From assembly GCA_024692565.1 (NCBI GenBank), contig JAILMN010000009.1, forward strand, positions 1 to 64,000: 64,000 nucleotides of DNA, given 5' to 3'. Made by a program: the position numbers and the translations under genes. Position 1 is the first letter of the stretch. Every line of letters starts with the position of its first letter. This document shows positions 52,359 to 61,103 of the stretch, in pieces. This stretch comes from Paludibacteraceae bacterium (GTDB lineage: Bacteria > Bacteroidota > Bacteroidia > Bacteroidales > Paludibacteraceae). The notes beneath the pieces are model-generated. The model made no database searches. It was not told where the DNA came from and worked only from the letters and a program-made list of their open reading frames with translations.

Positions 52359-53660
52359 TCAAAATGCGCCTATACGATTAACGATATCCATTGGGTTTGA
52401 ATATTTGGCTATTTCAGAAGATACACTGTGCTCCATGGATAATTTAGAGATAACGTCTTCCAATATTTTCTCTTCATATTGAGCAGGAATGACTACTATA
52501 CCATCATTGTCGGCAAAAATCAAATCTGATGGAGATATCGAAACACCTTGAATATGAATTGTCCTATTGAAACTCTCCATTGTTGCGCGTCCCCTAACGT
52601 CTTTACAATTAAATCCTTCAGAAAAAACAGGATAATTCATTTTCTCCACATTATCTCTATCCCGGGTAACACCTCCGATTATCGTAGCACTCGCACCAGA
52701 GCGAATGGACAACATCGTGTTCAATTCACCGAAATAGGCATAATTGCTACATTCATTTTCTACAATGATAATGTCATTATCCGATATTTCGGAATAAGAA
52801 TTTAAGGCATCGTATATTCCATGAAAATCTTCTCCGTCCTTCAATTTCCGCAATTTAAGAGTTCGAGCTCTACCGAATACTTTCGTTCCTGAGATATTAC
52901 AATGCAGACCTGTTATAACTTGATTCGTCAAACCATTGTCATCCAGCACATCTGATAATTGTGCACTGTTAATGGATTTTTTCAAAAACTCAAGACGTCT
53001 GTTTTCCTTTGCTTTTAAGCCTTTTGAGATAACCTCTGCAAACTCAAAATCTAATGGATAATTAACATCCGTAGCTTCTATAGGCTCAGCTTCCAATAAA
53101 TAGGGATTATTTCCATACCTTCTTTGTTTATTACGAGCTATGCCTCGATTGGTTATGTAAAGCCCCATAGTCTCTATTATTGTGTCTGGCAAATCTTTGC
53201 TGTTTGGAATATGTTCCCAGTCATAGTTGGGACCTTCCTCTCCCCACGTATATTGCTTATCTTTTCTAACAAGAACTACAGAATCATATATATCACCCTG
53301 CTCCTTTAGAATATTTATTCCTCGCTCTATAGTTTCTGGCTTTATAAATGGTGAGGTACATAAAATTTGCACATAAATATCTGCCTCTACTTGACGCGCT
53401 TCGTTATAGAATAGAGCGTGCCCATCTGTCTTGTTAGAAGCCAAGGCCGGATCGCGTTTAAGATATGTACAACCCGTATATTGGCCCATTTCGTATATTT
53501 GATCGGACTCCGTATCAAGATACACCTCATTGATGAATGAACATTTCATCAACTTCTCTAATGTATGCAGAAAAAGAGGCTTGCCGTTAAGCAACGATAT
53601 ATTTTTGTTCTTTATTCGCTCGCTTGTGCCCTTTACAGGTAAAAATGCTACTACTTTCAT
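52359..53660 (-). CDS. CMP-sugar synthetase (NeuA-like) fused to an RraA-type aldolase domain
   Basis: Residues 1-225 are an acylneuraminate/Kdo cytidylyltransferase: AFLPVKGTSERIKNKNISLL (CTP-binding P-loop variant), YLDTESDQIYEM, ILCTSPFIKPETIE and PIEATDVNYPLDFEFAE. Residues about 230-433 are an RraA-family domain: QLSDVLDDNG, YFGELNTMLSIRSGASATII, GGVTRDRDNVEKM and FADNDGIVVIPA. The RD pair and the Glu in FGELN correspond to catalytic residues of HMG/CHA-type pyruvate aldolases, so the domain may be active rather than an RNase E regulator. The fusion suggests the same protein makes or trims a 2-keto sugar acid and activates it with CMP. KdsD follows upstream by 6 bases. Confidence 0.85.
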   Translation of the reverse strand: MKVVAFLPVKGTSERIKNKNISLLNGKPLFLHTLEKLMKCSFINEVYLDTESDQIYEMGQYTGCTYLKRDPALASNKTDGHALFYNEARQVEADIYVQILCTSPFIKPETIERGINILKEQGDIYDSVVLVRKDKQYTWGEEGPNYDWEHIPNSKDLPDTIIETMGLYITNRGIARNKQRRYGNNPYLLEAEPIEATDVNYPLDFEFAEVISKGLKAKENRRLEFLKKSINSAQLSDVLDDNGLTNQVITGLHCNISGTKVFGRARTLKLRKLKDGEDFHGIYDALNSYSEISDNDIIIVENECSNYAYFGELNTMLSIRSGASATIIGGVTRDRDNVEKMNYPVFSEGFNCKDVRGRATMESFNRTIHIQGVSISPSDLIFADNDGIVVIPAQYEEKILEDVISKLSMEHSVSSEIAKYSNPMDIVNRIGAF

Positions 53661-53666
53661 GGCATT

Positions 53667-54617
53667 CTATAAATCATTATAATTTAATATTCCTACAAAT
53701 TCGTCCTTTTCATTTACAACAACAAGCGTATTTCGCTTGGTTGTTTTGAACATATTTTCCGCTTCTGATAGTGAGGACTCCTGAGTAATCTTTTTAGGAT
53801 TAACCGTCATTATTTCGTTAATGGATAAAGTTAGACTATCATTATCAGCCTTTTGTAGAGCCCTACGTATATCTCCGTCAGATACGACTCCTACCACATT
53901 TTTTCCTTCAAGTACGATAGCCAAGCCTAACTGGCCTTTACTGATAATGGGTAATGCCTCGCGGATAGTCGATAGTCTTGCTAAAATTGGCAAATCCCTC
54001 GTGCGCGCCATACTTCTCACCTTTGTCAACAATCGTTTCCCTAAAACACCTCCAGGATGAAAGCGGGCAAAATCTTCGGGCTGAAAGTTCCTTTTCTGCT
54101 CTAATGCACATGCGAGTGCATCTCCCATTACCAATGTGGCCGTAGTGGATGCTGTTGGAGCCAGATTCAAAGGATCAGCCTCTTTATCGACATGAATATT
54201 GATATGAACGGAACTATATTGAGACAATAGTGAACTCGAATCTCCCGAAATGCCTATTATAGGAACACGCCGATCCATTAGTGTAGGGATAATGCGCAAG
54301 AGTTCATCCGTATTTCCCGAATAGGAAATAGCTACCACAATATCGTCCGATGAAACCATTCCTAAATCACCATGATACGCATCCAATGGGTTGAGAAAGA
54401 ACGCCGGCGTGCCAGTACTGGCCAACGTCGCAGCAATTTTACGCCCGACATGACCGGATTTTCCCACACCGGTGACAATACATTTCCCCTTGCAATGAAA
54501 AATCAATTCAACTGCTTTCTCAAAATTTTCATCAATATGGTCCAGCATTGCCAATATCGCCTCTGCTTCTTCCCGTAGGCATTGCTTCCCCATTTCTACT
54601 ACAGAAAACTTTTTCAT
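53667..54617 (-). CDS. kdsD: D-arabinose 5-phosphate isomerase (KdsD/KpsF)
   Basis: The 316-residue protein has a SIS domain (VTGVGKSGHVGRKIAATLAS, LNPLDAYHGDLGMVSSDDIVVAISYSGNTDELL) and two CBS domains (about 205-316). It interconverts ribulose 5-phosphate and arabinose 5-phosphate, the first step of Kdo synthesis. It is the first gene of the downstream glycan operon. No KdsA is in the window, though KdsC is next upstream. Confidence 0.93.
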   Translation of the reverse strand: MKKFSVVEMGKQCLREEAEAILAMLDHIDENFEKAVELIFHCKGKCIVTGVGKSGHVGRKIAATLASTGTPAFFLNPLDAYHGDLGMVSSDDIVVAISYSGNTDELLRIIPTLMDRRVPIIGISGDSSSLLSQYSSVHINIHVDKEADPLNLAPTASTTATLVMGDALACALEQKRNFQPEDFARFHPGGVLGKRLLTKVRSMARTRDLPILARLSTIREALPIISKGQLGLAIVLEGKNVVGVVSDGDIRRALQKADNDSLTLSINEIMTVNPKKITQESSLSEAENMFKTTKRNTLVVVNEKDEFVGILNYNDL

Positions 54618-54654
54618 TATCTTCGATATTTAGTTTCTTTTAAAAATTTGCGTT

Positions 54655-54755
54655 GGCACTTTGACACTTTGACACTTTCGATATAAAGCATTGTAAATTT
54701 GCATGTTATGCGCATATTTAGTCTCTAAAAAGAGTGCCAAAGTGCCAAAGTGTCA
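54655..54755. repeat. GRCACTTT unit repeats forming a long imperfect inverted repeat
   Basis: GGCACTTTGACACTTTGACA continues with CTTT at 54655-54678, three 8-base units. At about 54732-54754 the complement carries three units again (AGTGCCAAAGTGCCAAAGTG). The arms can form a long hairpin with a loop of roughly 50 bases. The rest of 54618-54896 shows TACCTCGATATTACTCCGAT type repeats near 54855 and no gene. Confidence 0.7.
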
Positions 54756-54896
54756 TCATATTTTTTTCTTTGTATATGCTGTCGCGATCTATTTTTTAAT
54801 GAGGCTTCAGGGAGGCTTGTTCTTAGGGTGATGTAAGGACTAAAGTCTAGGATTACCTCGATATTACTCCGATATTACCTCGATAAAGGATCGATG

Positions 54897-55391
54897 TTAT
54901 TTTGATTTCAAAATCTCATCTGCTATCTCGCGGATTGCTCCTTGTCCTCCGGGTGTCTTTAGCACATGTATTCCCTTTATGGCTTTCACTTCCGGACGTG
55001 CGTTCGGCGGGCAACAGGGGAATCCTACCGCGCTGAGAATATCAATATCATTGATATCGTCTCCCACATAGCAGACTTCCGCTAATGTGATACCCAATTT
55101 ATCGCAAATCTTCTGCGCTGCACCCAATTTGGTCATACTTCCCGGTCGATCCTTACTGCCGACACTCAGATACAGGAAATCCAAGTGCAGTTTCTCTGCA
55201 CGCGCTTTGACAATCGGTGATTGCTCAGACGTCAAGATTCCGCAAGGAATACCTGCACGTCGCAGACAAGCCATACCCATTCCGTCATACACACAGAAAC
55301 GCTTCATCGCGTCGCCTTCTGCTGTATAATACATGCCGCCATCCGTCAGGCAACCATCCACGTCTGTTAGAAATAACTTAACCTCTTTCAT
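54897..55391 (-). CDS. kdsC: KdsC-type HAD phosphatase
   Basis: The 164-residue protein has the HAD nucleophile loop FLTDVDGCLTDGGMYY and motif III/IV CYVGDDINDIDILSAVG of 3-deoxy-D-manno-octulosonate 8-phosphate phosphatase, which releases Kdo or a related nonulosonate. It lies 18 bases after the IspD/TarI-like gene, in the unit driven from 56115-56146. Confidence 0.92.
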   Translation of the reverse strand: MKEVKLFLTDVDGCLTDGGMYYTAEGDAMKRFCVYDGMGMACLRRAGIPCGILTSEQSPIVKARAEKLHLDFLYLSVGSKDRPGSMTKLGAAQKICDKLGITLAEVCYVGDDINDIDILSAVGFPCCPPNARPEVKAIKGIHVLKTPGGQGAIREIADEILKSK

Positions 55392-55409
55392 CTGCGTTTA
55401 TTCAGTATT

Positions 55410-56087
55410 TTATTCTCTCTTCAAATCTTCCTTGTACGTAATTTTCTTGTTCGTCTCCTCGCCGGGTACGATATAAATCGGTACTTCCGGCATATATTTA
55501 TTTACAATTCCTGCATCGTCGGTCGCGATGATATCGCCGCTCTTCAATGCGCGCTCAAAAGCTTCTGCAATCACATTCAAATGAAACGCTTGGGGCGTTT
55601 GCGCACGCATATATTCAGCTCGCGAAGGAATACTTTCTACCTTATTTTCTGCCACGCGGTATAGCGTGTCCGTCACCGGCACTGCCACCGTCACTGCCTC
55701 ATGTTCCTTCAGCGCTGCAGCTACATCAGTCAAAATACGCTGACTGACAAACGGTCGCGCCGCATCATGGAACCACAAACTGACATCTGACTTCTGACAT
55801 CTAATCTCTTCTATCGCCTTCCACGACGACTCCCATCGTTCGTTCCCGCCGGGAATAATATGCTGCACTTTTTGCCAACTGTTCTGCAGACAAAGCCGCT
55901 GCGCTTCGGCAATCCAATCCGAATGCATGACGATAGCAATCTCATCAATGCACTCCGCCGCTTCAAACGCATCTACCGAGTGCTCCAAAATAGAACGCCC
56001 ATCCTCCAACGGTAACAACTGTTTTGGTGTGTTTCCTCCAACTCTGCTACCCGTTCCTCCGGCTAATATAACAGCAATGTGCTTCAT
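55410..56087 (-). CDS. cytidylyltransferase of the IspD/TarI family
   Basis: The 225-residue protein begins IAVILAGGTGSRVGGNTPKQLLPL, the CTP-binding loop, with WFHDAARPFVS and RAQTPQAFHLNVI. These fit IspD (MEP cytidylyltransferase of isoprenoid synthesis) and TarI (ribitol phosphate cytidylyltransferase). Its sequence does not decide between them, though its place beside kdsC would also suit a sugar-alcohol role. The start at 56087 is chosen because the track start (56117) overlaps the -7 box. A short tandem repeat (TCTGACATCTGACTTC class, near 55780) lies in frame and encodes RCQKSDVSLW. Confidence 0.85.
   Translation of the reverse strand: MKHIAVILAGGTGSRVGGNTPKQLLPLEDGRSILEHSVDAFEAAECIDEIAIVMHSDWIAEAQRLCLQNSWQKVQHIIPGGNERWESSWKAIEEIRCQKSDVSLWFHDAARPFVSQRILTDVAAALKEHEAVTVAVPVTDTLYRVAENKVESIPSRAEYMRAQTPQAFHLNVIAEAFERALKSGDIIATDDAGIVNKYMPEVPIYIVPGEETNKKITYKEDLKRE
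55780..55810. repeat. tandem CTGACAT/CTGACTT words inside the cytidylyltransferase gene
   Basis: CTGACATCTGACTTCTGACA continues as TCTAATCTC. It is the same word class as in sprA (33091-33127). Confidence 0.65.
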
Positions 56088-56114
56088 AAGTCCATTTTTA
56101 CCCAAATTAGCGTG

Positions 56115-56146
56115 CAAAAGTACTCAAAAGTTTTTATTTATGCAAA
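56115..56146 (-). promoter_or_regulatory. promoter of the IspD/TarI-kdsC unit
   Basis: Minus strand: TTTG (56146-56143), 20 bases, TACTTTTG (56122-56115), 27 bases before the chosen ATG. The divergent promoter at 56182 lies 36 bases away. Confidence 0.85.
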
Positions 56147-56181
56147 TAAAAAACGTGGTTTGACGATATTTTACAAAAAAA

Positions 56182-56213
56182 TTTGCACAATTGATATTTT
56201 TTTTGTACTTTTG
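56182..56213 (+). promoter_or_regulatory. promoter of the heptose operon
   Basis: TTTG (56182-56185), 20 bases, TACTTTTG (56206-56213), 26 bases before the GTG start of the glycosyltransferase. Confidence 0.85.
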
Positions 56214-56239
56214 CGGCGAAATTGTAAAATTGCATTATT

Positions 56240-57373
56240 GTGCGGGTAGGTATAGCAGGTACAGCGTGGCCGTATAGAGGAGGTTTGGCAGCGTTCAACG
56301 AACGCTTGGCGCGGCAGTTTTTGTCCGAAGGACACGAGGTGAATATCTTCACCTTTTCTATGCAATATCCGGACTTCTTATTCCCTGGTAAAACTCAGTA
56401 TTCGGACGCGCCGCAGCCGGAAGACTTATCGATTAGCCGCACAATTAACAGTGTCAATCCTTTCTCTTGGTTCAAAACTGCACGAGCGATTCGCAAAGCA
56501 GGTATTGAAGTGCTGGTCATCAAGTTCTGGATTCCTCTGATGGCGCCTTGTTTGGGCACTGTCGCACGTCTTGCACGACGCAAAGGAATACGCGTGGTGT
56601 CCATATTGGATAATGTGATTCCGCACGAACCGCATTTCTGGGATAAATGGCTCATCCGTTATTTCATCCGGAGCGTGGACTCGTTCATCGCGATGTCCGA
56701 AAGTGTGAGAGAGGATTGCTTGAAATTCCTTCCGGCTTCGCGTCATGACGTAGTAACGCTGTCGCCGCACCCACTGTATGACAATTTCGGCGAAGCCGTT
56801 CCCAAAAATGAAGCACGTTCATTCTTGGGCTTGCCGCAAGACAAAACAATACTCCTTTTCTTCGGGTTTATACGCGACTATAAAGGTCTTGATTTGCTGA
56901 TGAAGGCATATAAGAAAGCTTATACAAAAGACCTGCTGCTCGTTGTTGCCGGTGAGTTCTATAATAATGCGCAGCAATATAGTGAGTTGGAGAAAGAGTT
57001 AGGGTTGGAAGGCACGATTGAATGGCGCACAGACTTTATTCCGGACGACAAAGTAAGGTATTATTTCTCGGCGGCTGACCTCATTGTGCAGCCCTACAAA
57101 ACCGCCACACAAAGCGGTGTGACGCAGATCGCATACCACTTTGAGCGACCAATGTTGGTGACCCGCGTAGGCGGACTTGCAGAGATTGTGCCTAATGGAA
57201 AAGTGGGCTATGTATGCGAAGTTAACGAAGACGAGATCGCTGAAGCGATACGTTCTTTTGCTGTGATGGATACGAAACAACGGGATGCATCATTCCGCAA
57301 GAATATACAAAACGAAAAACAAAAATACGCGTGGTCTGCAATGACCGCAAAAATATATGATAATACGAAGTAA
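56240..57373 (+). CDS. glycosyltransferase family 4
   Basis: The 377-residue GT-B enzyme starts with GTG and reads RVGIAGTAWPYRGGLAAFNERL, with FIAMSESVREDC, the hinge region ILLFFGFIRDYKGLDLLMKAY and the donor site DLIVQPYKTATQSGVTQIAYHF. It probably transfers a hexose or heptose. It is translationally coupled to hddA (17-base overlap) and so likely uses the GDP-heptose made downstream. Confidence 0.92.
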   Translation: MRVGIAGTAWPYRGGLAAFNERLARQFLSEGHEVNIFTFSMQYPDFLFPGKTQYSDAPQPEDLSISRTINSVNPFSWFKTARAIRKAGIEVLVIKFWIPLMAPCLGTVARLARRKGIRVVSILDNVIPHEPHFWDKWLIRYFIRSVDSFIAMSESVREDCLKFLPASRHDVVTLSPHPLYDNFGEAVPKNEARSFLGLPQDKTILLFFGFIRDYKGLDLLMKAYKKAYTKDLLLVVAGEFYNNAQQYSELEKELGLEGTIEWRTDFIPDDKVRYYFSAADLIVQPYKTATQSGVTQIAYHFERPMLVTRVGGLAEIVPNGKVGYVCEVNEDEIAEAIRSFAVMDTKQRDASFRKNIQNEKQKYAWSAMTAKIYDNTK

Positions 57374-58382
57374 AGCACCTTTACGCCTGGGTTTGGCAGG
57401 AGGAGGAACGGATGTTTCTCCTTATTCCGATCTCTACGGCGGCGCAATCCTCAATGCCACGATTTCGTTGTATGCATATACAACGATTGAACCGTTGGAC
57501 AACCACAAAATCATTTTTTCTTCCCCTGACGCTGGACTCGAAGAAGTCTATGATGCGACAGAACAATTAGACACGAACGGCTATTTTGTGCTTGCCAAAG
57601 GTGTCTATAACCGCGTGGTGAAAGACTTTGCGCACAAGCCCTTGTCTTTCCGCATCACAAGCCACGTTGATTCGCCGGCAGGTAGCGGACTCGGTACGTC
57701 CAGTACGCTGGTAGTCAGCATCTTAGGTGCTTTTGCCGAATGGCTTAAGTTGCCGTTGGGCGAATACGATTTGGCACGCTTGGCTTATGAAATTGAGCGC
57801 AAGGATTTGGCAATGGCAGGAGGTAAACAAGACCAATATGCTGCGACCTTCGGAGGATTTAACTATATGCAGTTCCTACAGGACGACAAAGTCATTGTCA
57901 ACCCGCTTCGTATTCGTCAGCGTTATCAGGACGAGTTAGCGCACAATTTATTGCTGTATTACACGGAAACGAGTCATGTGAGCGCAGAGATCATCCAAGG
58001 ACAAATAGACAACGTCAAAGCCAATAACAACAAGTCCATCGAAGCCATGCATCAACTCAAAGAGCAGGCCGTTTGGATGAAAGAGAGCCTACTGAAGGGT
58101 GATATCGATGCCATCGGAGAAATCCTCAATTTCGGATGGGAGCATAAGAAAAAGACGGCTTCCGGTATCACGAATCCGTTGCTTGACGACATCTATCAAA
58201 CGGCTATTAAAGCCGGCGCTACAGGTGGTAAAGTGAGTGGTGCAGGCGGAGGAGGATTTATGTTCTTCTACTGCCCTAAAACCAGCCGTTATGCCGTAGA
58301 AAAAGCCTTAACGGAGAAGTTCTCCGGACAAGTCAAACGTTATGAATTTACCGCAGAAGGATTAAAAACATGGACACTATAA
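57357..58382 (+). CDS. hddA: D-glycero-alpha-D-manno-heptose 7-phosphate kinase
   Basis: The 341-residue GHMP kinase has RSKAPLRLGLAGGGTDVSPY, the ATP-binding VDSPAGSGLGTSSTLVVS and a C-terminal GGKVSGAGGGGFMFFY. HddA makes the alpha-1,7-bisphosphate of the heptose. The Gly-rich start and neighbours GmhA and HddC support this over fucokinase-type relatives. It overlaps GT4 and gmhA on both sides. Confidence 0.92.
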   Translation: MIIRSKAPLRLGLAGGGTDVSPYSDLYGGAILNATISLYAYTTIEPLDNHKIIFSSPDAGLEEVYDATEQLDTNGYFVLAKGVYNRVVKDFAHKPLSFRITSHVDSPAGSGLGTSSTLVVSILGAFAEWLKLPLGEYDLARLAYEIERKDLAMAGGKQDQYAATFGGFNYMQFLQDDKVIVNPLRIRQRYQDELAHNLLLYYTETSHVSAEIIQGQIDNVKANNNKSIEAMHQLKEQAVWMKESLLKGDIDAIGEILNFGWEHKKKTASGITNPLLDDIYQTAIKAGATGGKVSGAGGGGFMFFYCPKTSRYAVEKALTEKFSGQVKRYEFTAEGLKTWTL

Positions 58383-58948
58383 TTCGTTCTATTACAGAGA
58401 GTATCGCAACCAAACAGCAGATCTTAAACAACAAGCCGTTGTTGGAAACGATTCAGGCCGTAGCGGACGTCATCGTTAAAGCGCTGCGTGACGGCAAACG
58501 TATTTTATGGTGCGGCAACGGCGGTAGTGCAGCTGATGCTCAACATCTCGCAGCCGAGTTATCCGGACGCTTTTATTATGACCGCCCGCCGCTCAACTCC
58601 GAGGCGATGCATTGCAACACGTCGTATATGACGGCTGTAGCCAACGATTACGGCTATGACCTTATTTACGCACGCATGATTGATGGCGCTTGCAAACCCG
58701 GCGATGTGTTGGTGGGCATCTCGACTTCGGGTAATTCGAAGAATATATGCAATGCTTTTCGCAAAGCGAAAGAGTTAGGTGTTATCACCGTGGCGATGAC
58801 GGGTGCTACGGGCGGCGAGATGAAAGCGATGGCGGACTATCTGCTTAATGTGCCGTCTGACGACACTCCGCGGATCCAGGAGTCGCACATCATGCTTGGT
58901 CACATCATCTGCGAGATTGTCGAAGCGCAAATGTTCCCACGTGTTTAA
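58370..58948 (+). CDS. gmhA: sedoheptulose 7-phosphate isomerase
   Basis: The 192-residue SIS protein has LWCGNGGSAADAQHLAAELS and GISTSGNSKNICNAFRKAKE, hallmarks of GmhA. It is the first step of the heptose pathway and converts sedoheptulose 7-phosphate to D-glycero-D-manno-heptose 7-phosphate. It overlaps hddA by 13 bases and the next gene by 8. Confidence 0.95.
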   Translation: MDTIIRSITESIATKQQILNNKPLLETIQAVADVIVKALRDGKRILWCGNGGSAADAQHLAAELSGRFYYDRPPLNSEAMHCNTSYMTAVANDYGYDLIYARMIDGACKPGDVLVGISTSGNSKNICNAFRKAKELGVITVAMTGATGGEMKAMADYLLNVPSDDTPRIQESHIMLGHIICEIVEAQMFPRV

Positions 58949-60104
58949 GGAAGCGGTCATATTAGCCGGAGGCTTCGGGACTCGTCTGAGTCACGTAGTG
59001 AGCGATGTGCCTAAACCGATGGCGCCGGTCTACGGCAGACCGTTTTTGTGTTATTTGCTTGATCGCTTGGCTGATGCAGGTATTCAACGCGTGGTGCTTG
59101 CTACGGGTTATATGCACGAAGTCATCGAGACCTATTTCGGTACTGGGTACCAAGGCTTGGAAATCATCTATTCGAATGAAGATCAGCCGCTCTTCACAGG
59201 CGGCGCCATTCGTCAGGCGGCAGAGAAGATTCAGTCCGAAGATTTTGTGGTACTCAACGGTGACACCCTTTTCGATATTGATTTTCAACAACTATACGAT
59301 TTTCATACCTCGCACGATGCGCATCTAAGTATTGCGTTGCGACGTGTGGAAGACACCGGTCGATACGGAGCTGTAACCTGCGAGAATGACCGCATCGTGG
59401 CCTTTCATGAGAAGACAGAGAGCCAAGGTGCAGGTGATATCAACGGAGGCATCTATGCCATCAATCGCGCGTGGCTGCTAAACCAAGACTTGCCTACGAA
59501 ATTTTCGTTCGAGAAAGAACTGATGCAACCGCTCGCAGGTGACCCGCATTTCTACGGACTCAGTTTCAACAATTATTTTATCGATATTGGTGTGCCGGAC
59601 GACTATTTCCGCGCGCAGCAGGAATTCAAGACACTCTTCCCTCAAGATGAGTTCTTATTTCTTGACCGTGACGGTATTCTCAACAAACATCTGCTGGGAG
59701 ATTATGTGCGAAACTGGAGTATGTGGGAATGGCTGCCGGGCATACTGGAAGCGATGCCGGTGCTCGCTAAACGATTCAAACGTATCTTCATCGTCACGAA
59801 TCAGCAAGGAGTAGGAAAAGGTCTGATGACTGAAGAGGACTTGGAAGATGTGCACCGCCATATGTTGGCCGATATAGAAGCTGCCGGCGGCCGCATAGAC
59901 AGAGTCTATGTATGTACGGCTTTGGAGAGCGAGAAGAGTCCGAATCGCAAGCCTGAGATAGGCATGGCGCTACAGGCACAACATGACTTCCCCGAAGTCG
60001 ATTTTCATCGTTCGGTGATGGTAGGGGATAGTAAATCAGACGAACTCTTTGCGCAGCGATCACGCATGCGTTTCTTGGAAAGCATTCCAGCCCTGAGCCT
60101 TTAG
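58941..60104 (+). CDS. fused HddC guanylyltransferase and GmhB phosphatase
   Basis: The 387-residue protein starts at GTG 58941 (FKEAVILAGGFGTRLSHVV). Residues 1-230 are a nucleotidyltransferase like HddC (PKPMAPVYGRPFLCYLLDRL, VLNGDTLFDIDF). Residues 233-387 are a HAD phosphatase like GmhB (LFLDRDGILNKHLLGDY, IVTNQQGVGKG, KPEIGMALQAQHDF, VMVGDSKSDELFA). Together they would remove the 7-phosphate and make GDP-D-glycero-alpha-D-manno-heptose. With hddA and gmhA the four-step pathway is complete in three genes. The 3' end overlaps the convergent thiL by 45 bases. Confidence 0.9.
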   Translation: MFKEAVILAGGFGTRLSHVVSDVPKPMAPVYGRPFLCYLLDRLADAGIQRVVLATGYMHEVIETYFGTGYQGLEIIYSNEDQPLFTGGAIRQAAEKIQSEDFVVLNGDTLFDIDFQQLYDFHTSHDAHLSIALRRVEDTGRYGAVTCENDRIVAFHEKTESQGAGDINGGIYAINRAWLLNQDLPTKFSFEKELMQPLAGDPHFYGLSFNNYFIDIGVPDDYFRAQQEFKTLFPQDEFLFLDRDGILNKHLLGDYVRNWSMWEWLPGILEAMPVLAKRFKRIFIVTNQQGVGKGLMTEEDLEDVHRHMLADIEAAGGRIDRVYVCTALESEKSPNRKPEIGMALQAQHDFPEVDFHRSVMVGDSKSDELFAQRSRMRFLESIPALSL

Positions 60105-61085
60105 CGGTAGTTCTTCGCCGTTGCGACCGATGAGGTTGCAACCGTATTCCTGCTTCGTGATGTGGCCGATGATGTAGAGGTCTTCCACAGGAATCAATTT
60201 CTCGTAGTCATCCAGCGAACAAGTGAACAGCAACTCATAGTCCTCGCCGCCGTTCAGCGCACATGTAACGATATTGAGGTTCATCTCCTCGGCGAGTGCC
60301 GCTGCCTGGAAATCGATGGGCAGTTTATCTTCATAGACGCAGCAACCGACACCCGACTGCGTGCAAATATGCAGTAATTCGGATGACAAACCATCCGAGA
60401 TATCCATCATCGCTGTCGGCTTAACGCCGGCTTTGCGGAGGGACTCAAGAATATCGCGGCGTGCTTCGGGTTTAAGTTGGCGCTCCAACAAGTATTCTTT
60501 GCCTTCAAAGTCCGGTTGCTCTGCGTTCGCAAGCCGTTCCCGCTCCAGCAGTTGAAGTCCCATATACGCTGTGCCGAGATTGCCGGAAACGCAAATCAGG
60601 TCATTCAATTTCGCGCCATCACGATAGACGATATCTTTCGCTGCGGCAGTACCCAAACAAGTAATCGAAATAGTCAAACCCGTCATGGACGCACAAGTGT
60701 CCCCTCCCACAAGATCGACGCCGTAGCGCTCGCACGCGAGGCGAATGCCGCTATAGAGCGCCTCGATATCTTCAACGGAGAACCGCTTACTGATACCTAA
60801 GCTCACCGTGATCTGGGTCGGTGTGCCGTTCATCGCGTAAATATCGGAGAAATTAACCACCGCAGCCTTGTATCCGAGGTGCTTGAGCGGCACATATTCG
60901 AGATTAAAATGGATCCCTTCGAGTAATATGTCGGTGGTCATCAGCACTTTCTTCGAGCCAAAATCCATCACCGCACAGTCGTCTCCGACACCTTTCTTGG
61001 TACTCGGTTGCACAGGTTTGATATCCTTGGTGAGATGCTTGATCAACCCGAACTCACCCATAGTAGCTATTTCCGTTTTTGCCAT
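60060..61085 (-). CDS. thiL: thiamine-monophosphate kinase
   Basis: The 341-residue PurM-like enzyme has MGEFGLIKHLT, KKGVGDDCAVMDFG, MTTDILLEGIHFN, AAVVNFSDIYAMNGTPTQI and LVGGDTCAS. It makes thiamine diphosphate in the cytoplasm. The ATG at 61085 is chosen because the track start (61202) would lie upstream of the promoter at 61104-61135. Convergent overlap of 45 bases with the heptose gene is unusual. Confidence 0.95.
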   Translation of the reverse strand: MAKTEIATMGEFGLIKHLTKDIKPVQPSTKKGVGDDCAVMDFGSKKVLMTTDILLEGIHFNLEYVPLKHLGYKAAVVNFSDIYAMNGTPTQITVSLGISKRFSVEDIEALYSGIRLACERYGVDLVGGDTCASMTGLTISITCLGTAAAKDIVYRDGAKLNDLICVSGNLGTAYMGLQLLERERLANAEQPDFEGKEYLLERQLKPEARRDILESLRKAGVKPTAMMDISDGLSSELLHICTQSGVGCCVYEDKLPIDFQAAALAEEMNLNIVTCALNGGEDYELLFTCSLDDYEKLIPVEDLYIIGHITKQEYGCNLIGRNGEELPLKAQGWNAFQETHA

Positions 61086-61103
61086 ATAAATCAATTTTGC
61101 GTG

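Noticed and set aside
54694-54701. TAAATTTG on the plus strand as a promoter -7 box
   Set aside because: No TTTG at the right distance and no plus-strand gene follows; likely chance in AT-rich DNA.
58929-58946. CACGTG-containing sequence near the gmhA stop as a possible parS site
   Set aside because: Only the central CACGTG is symmetric; the flanks do not complete the parS palindrome, and the site lies in coding sequence away from parAB.
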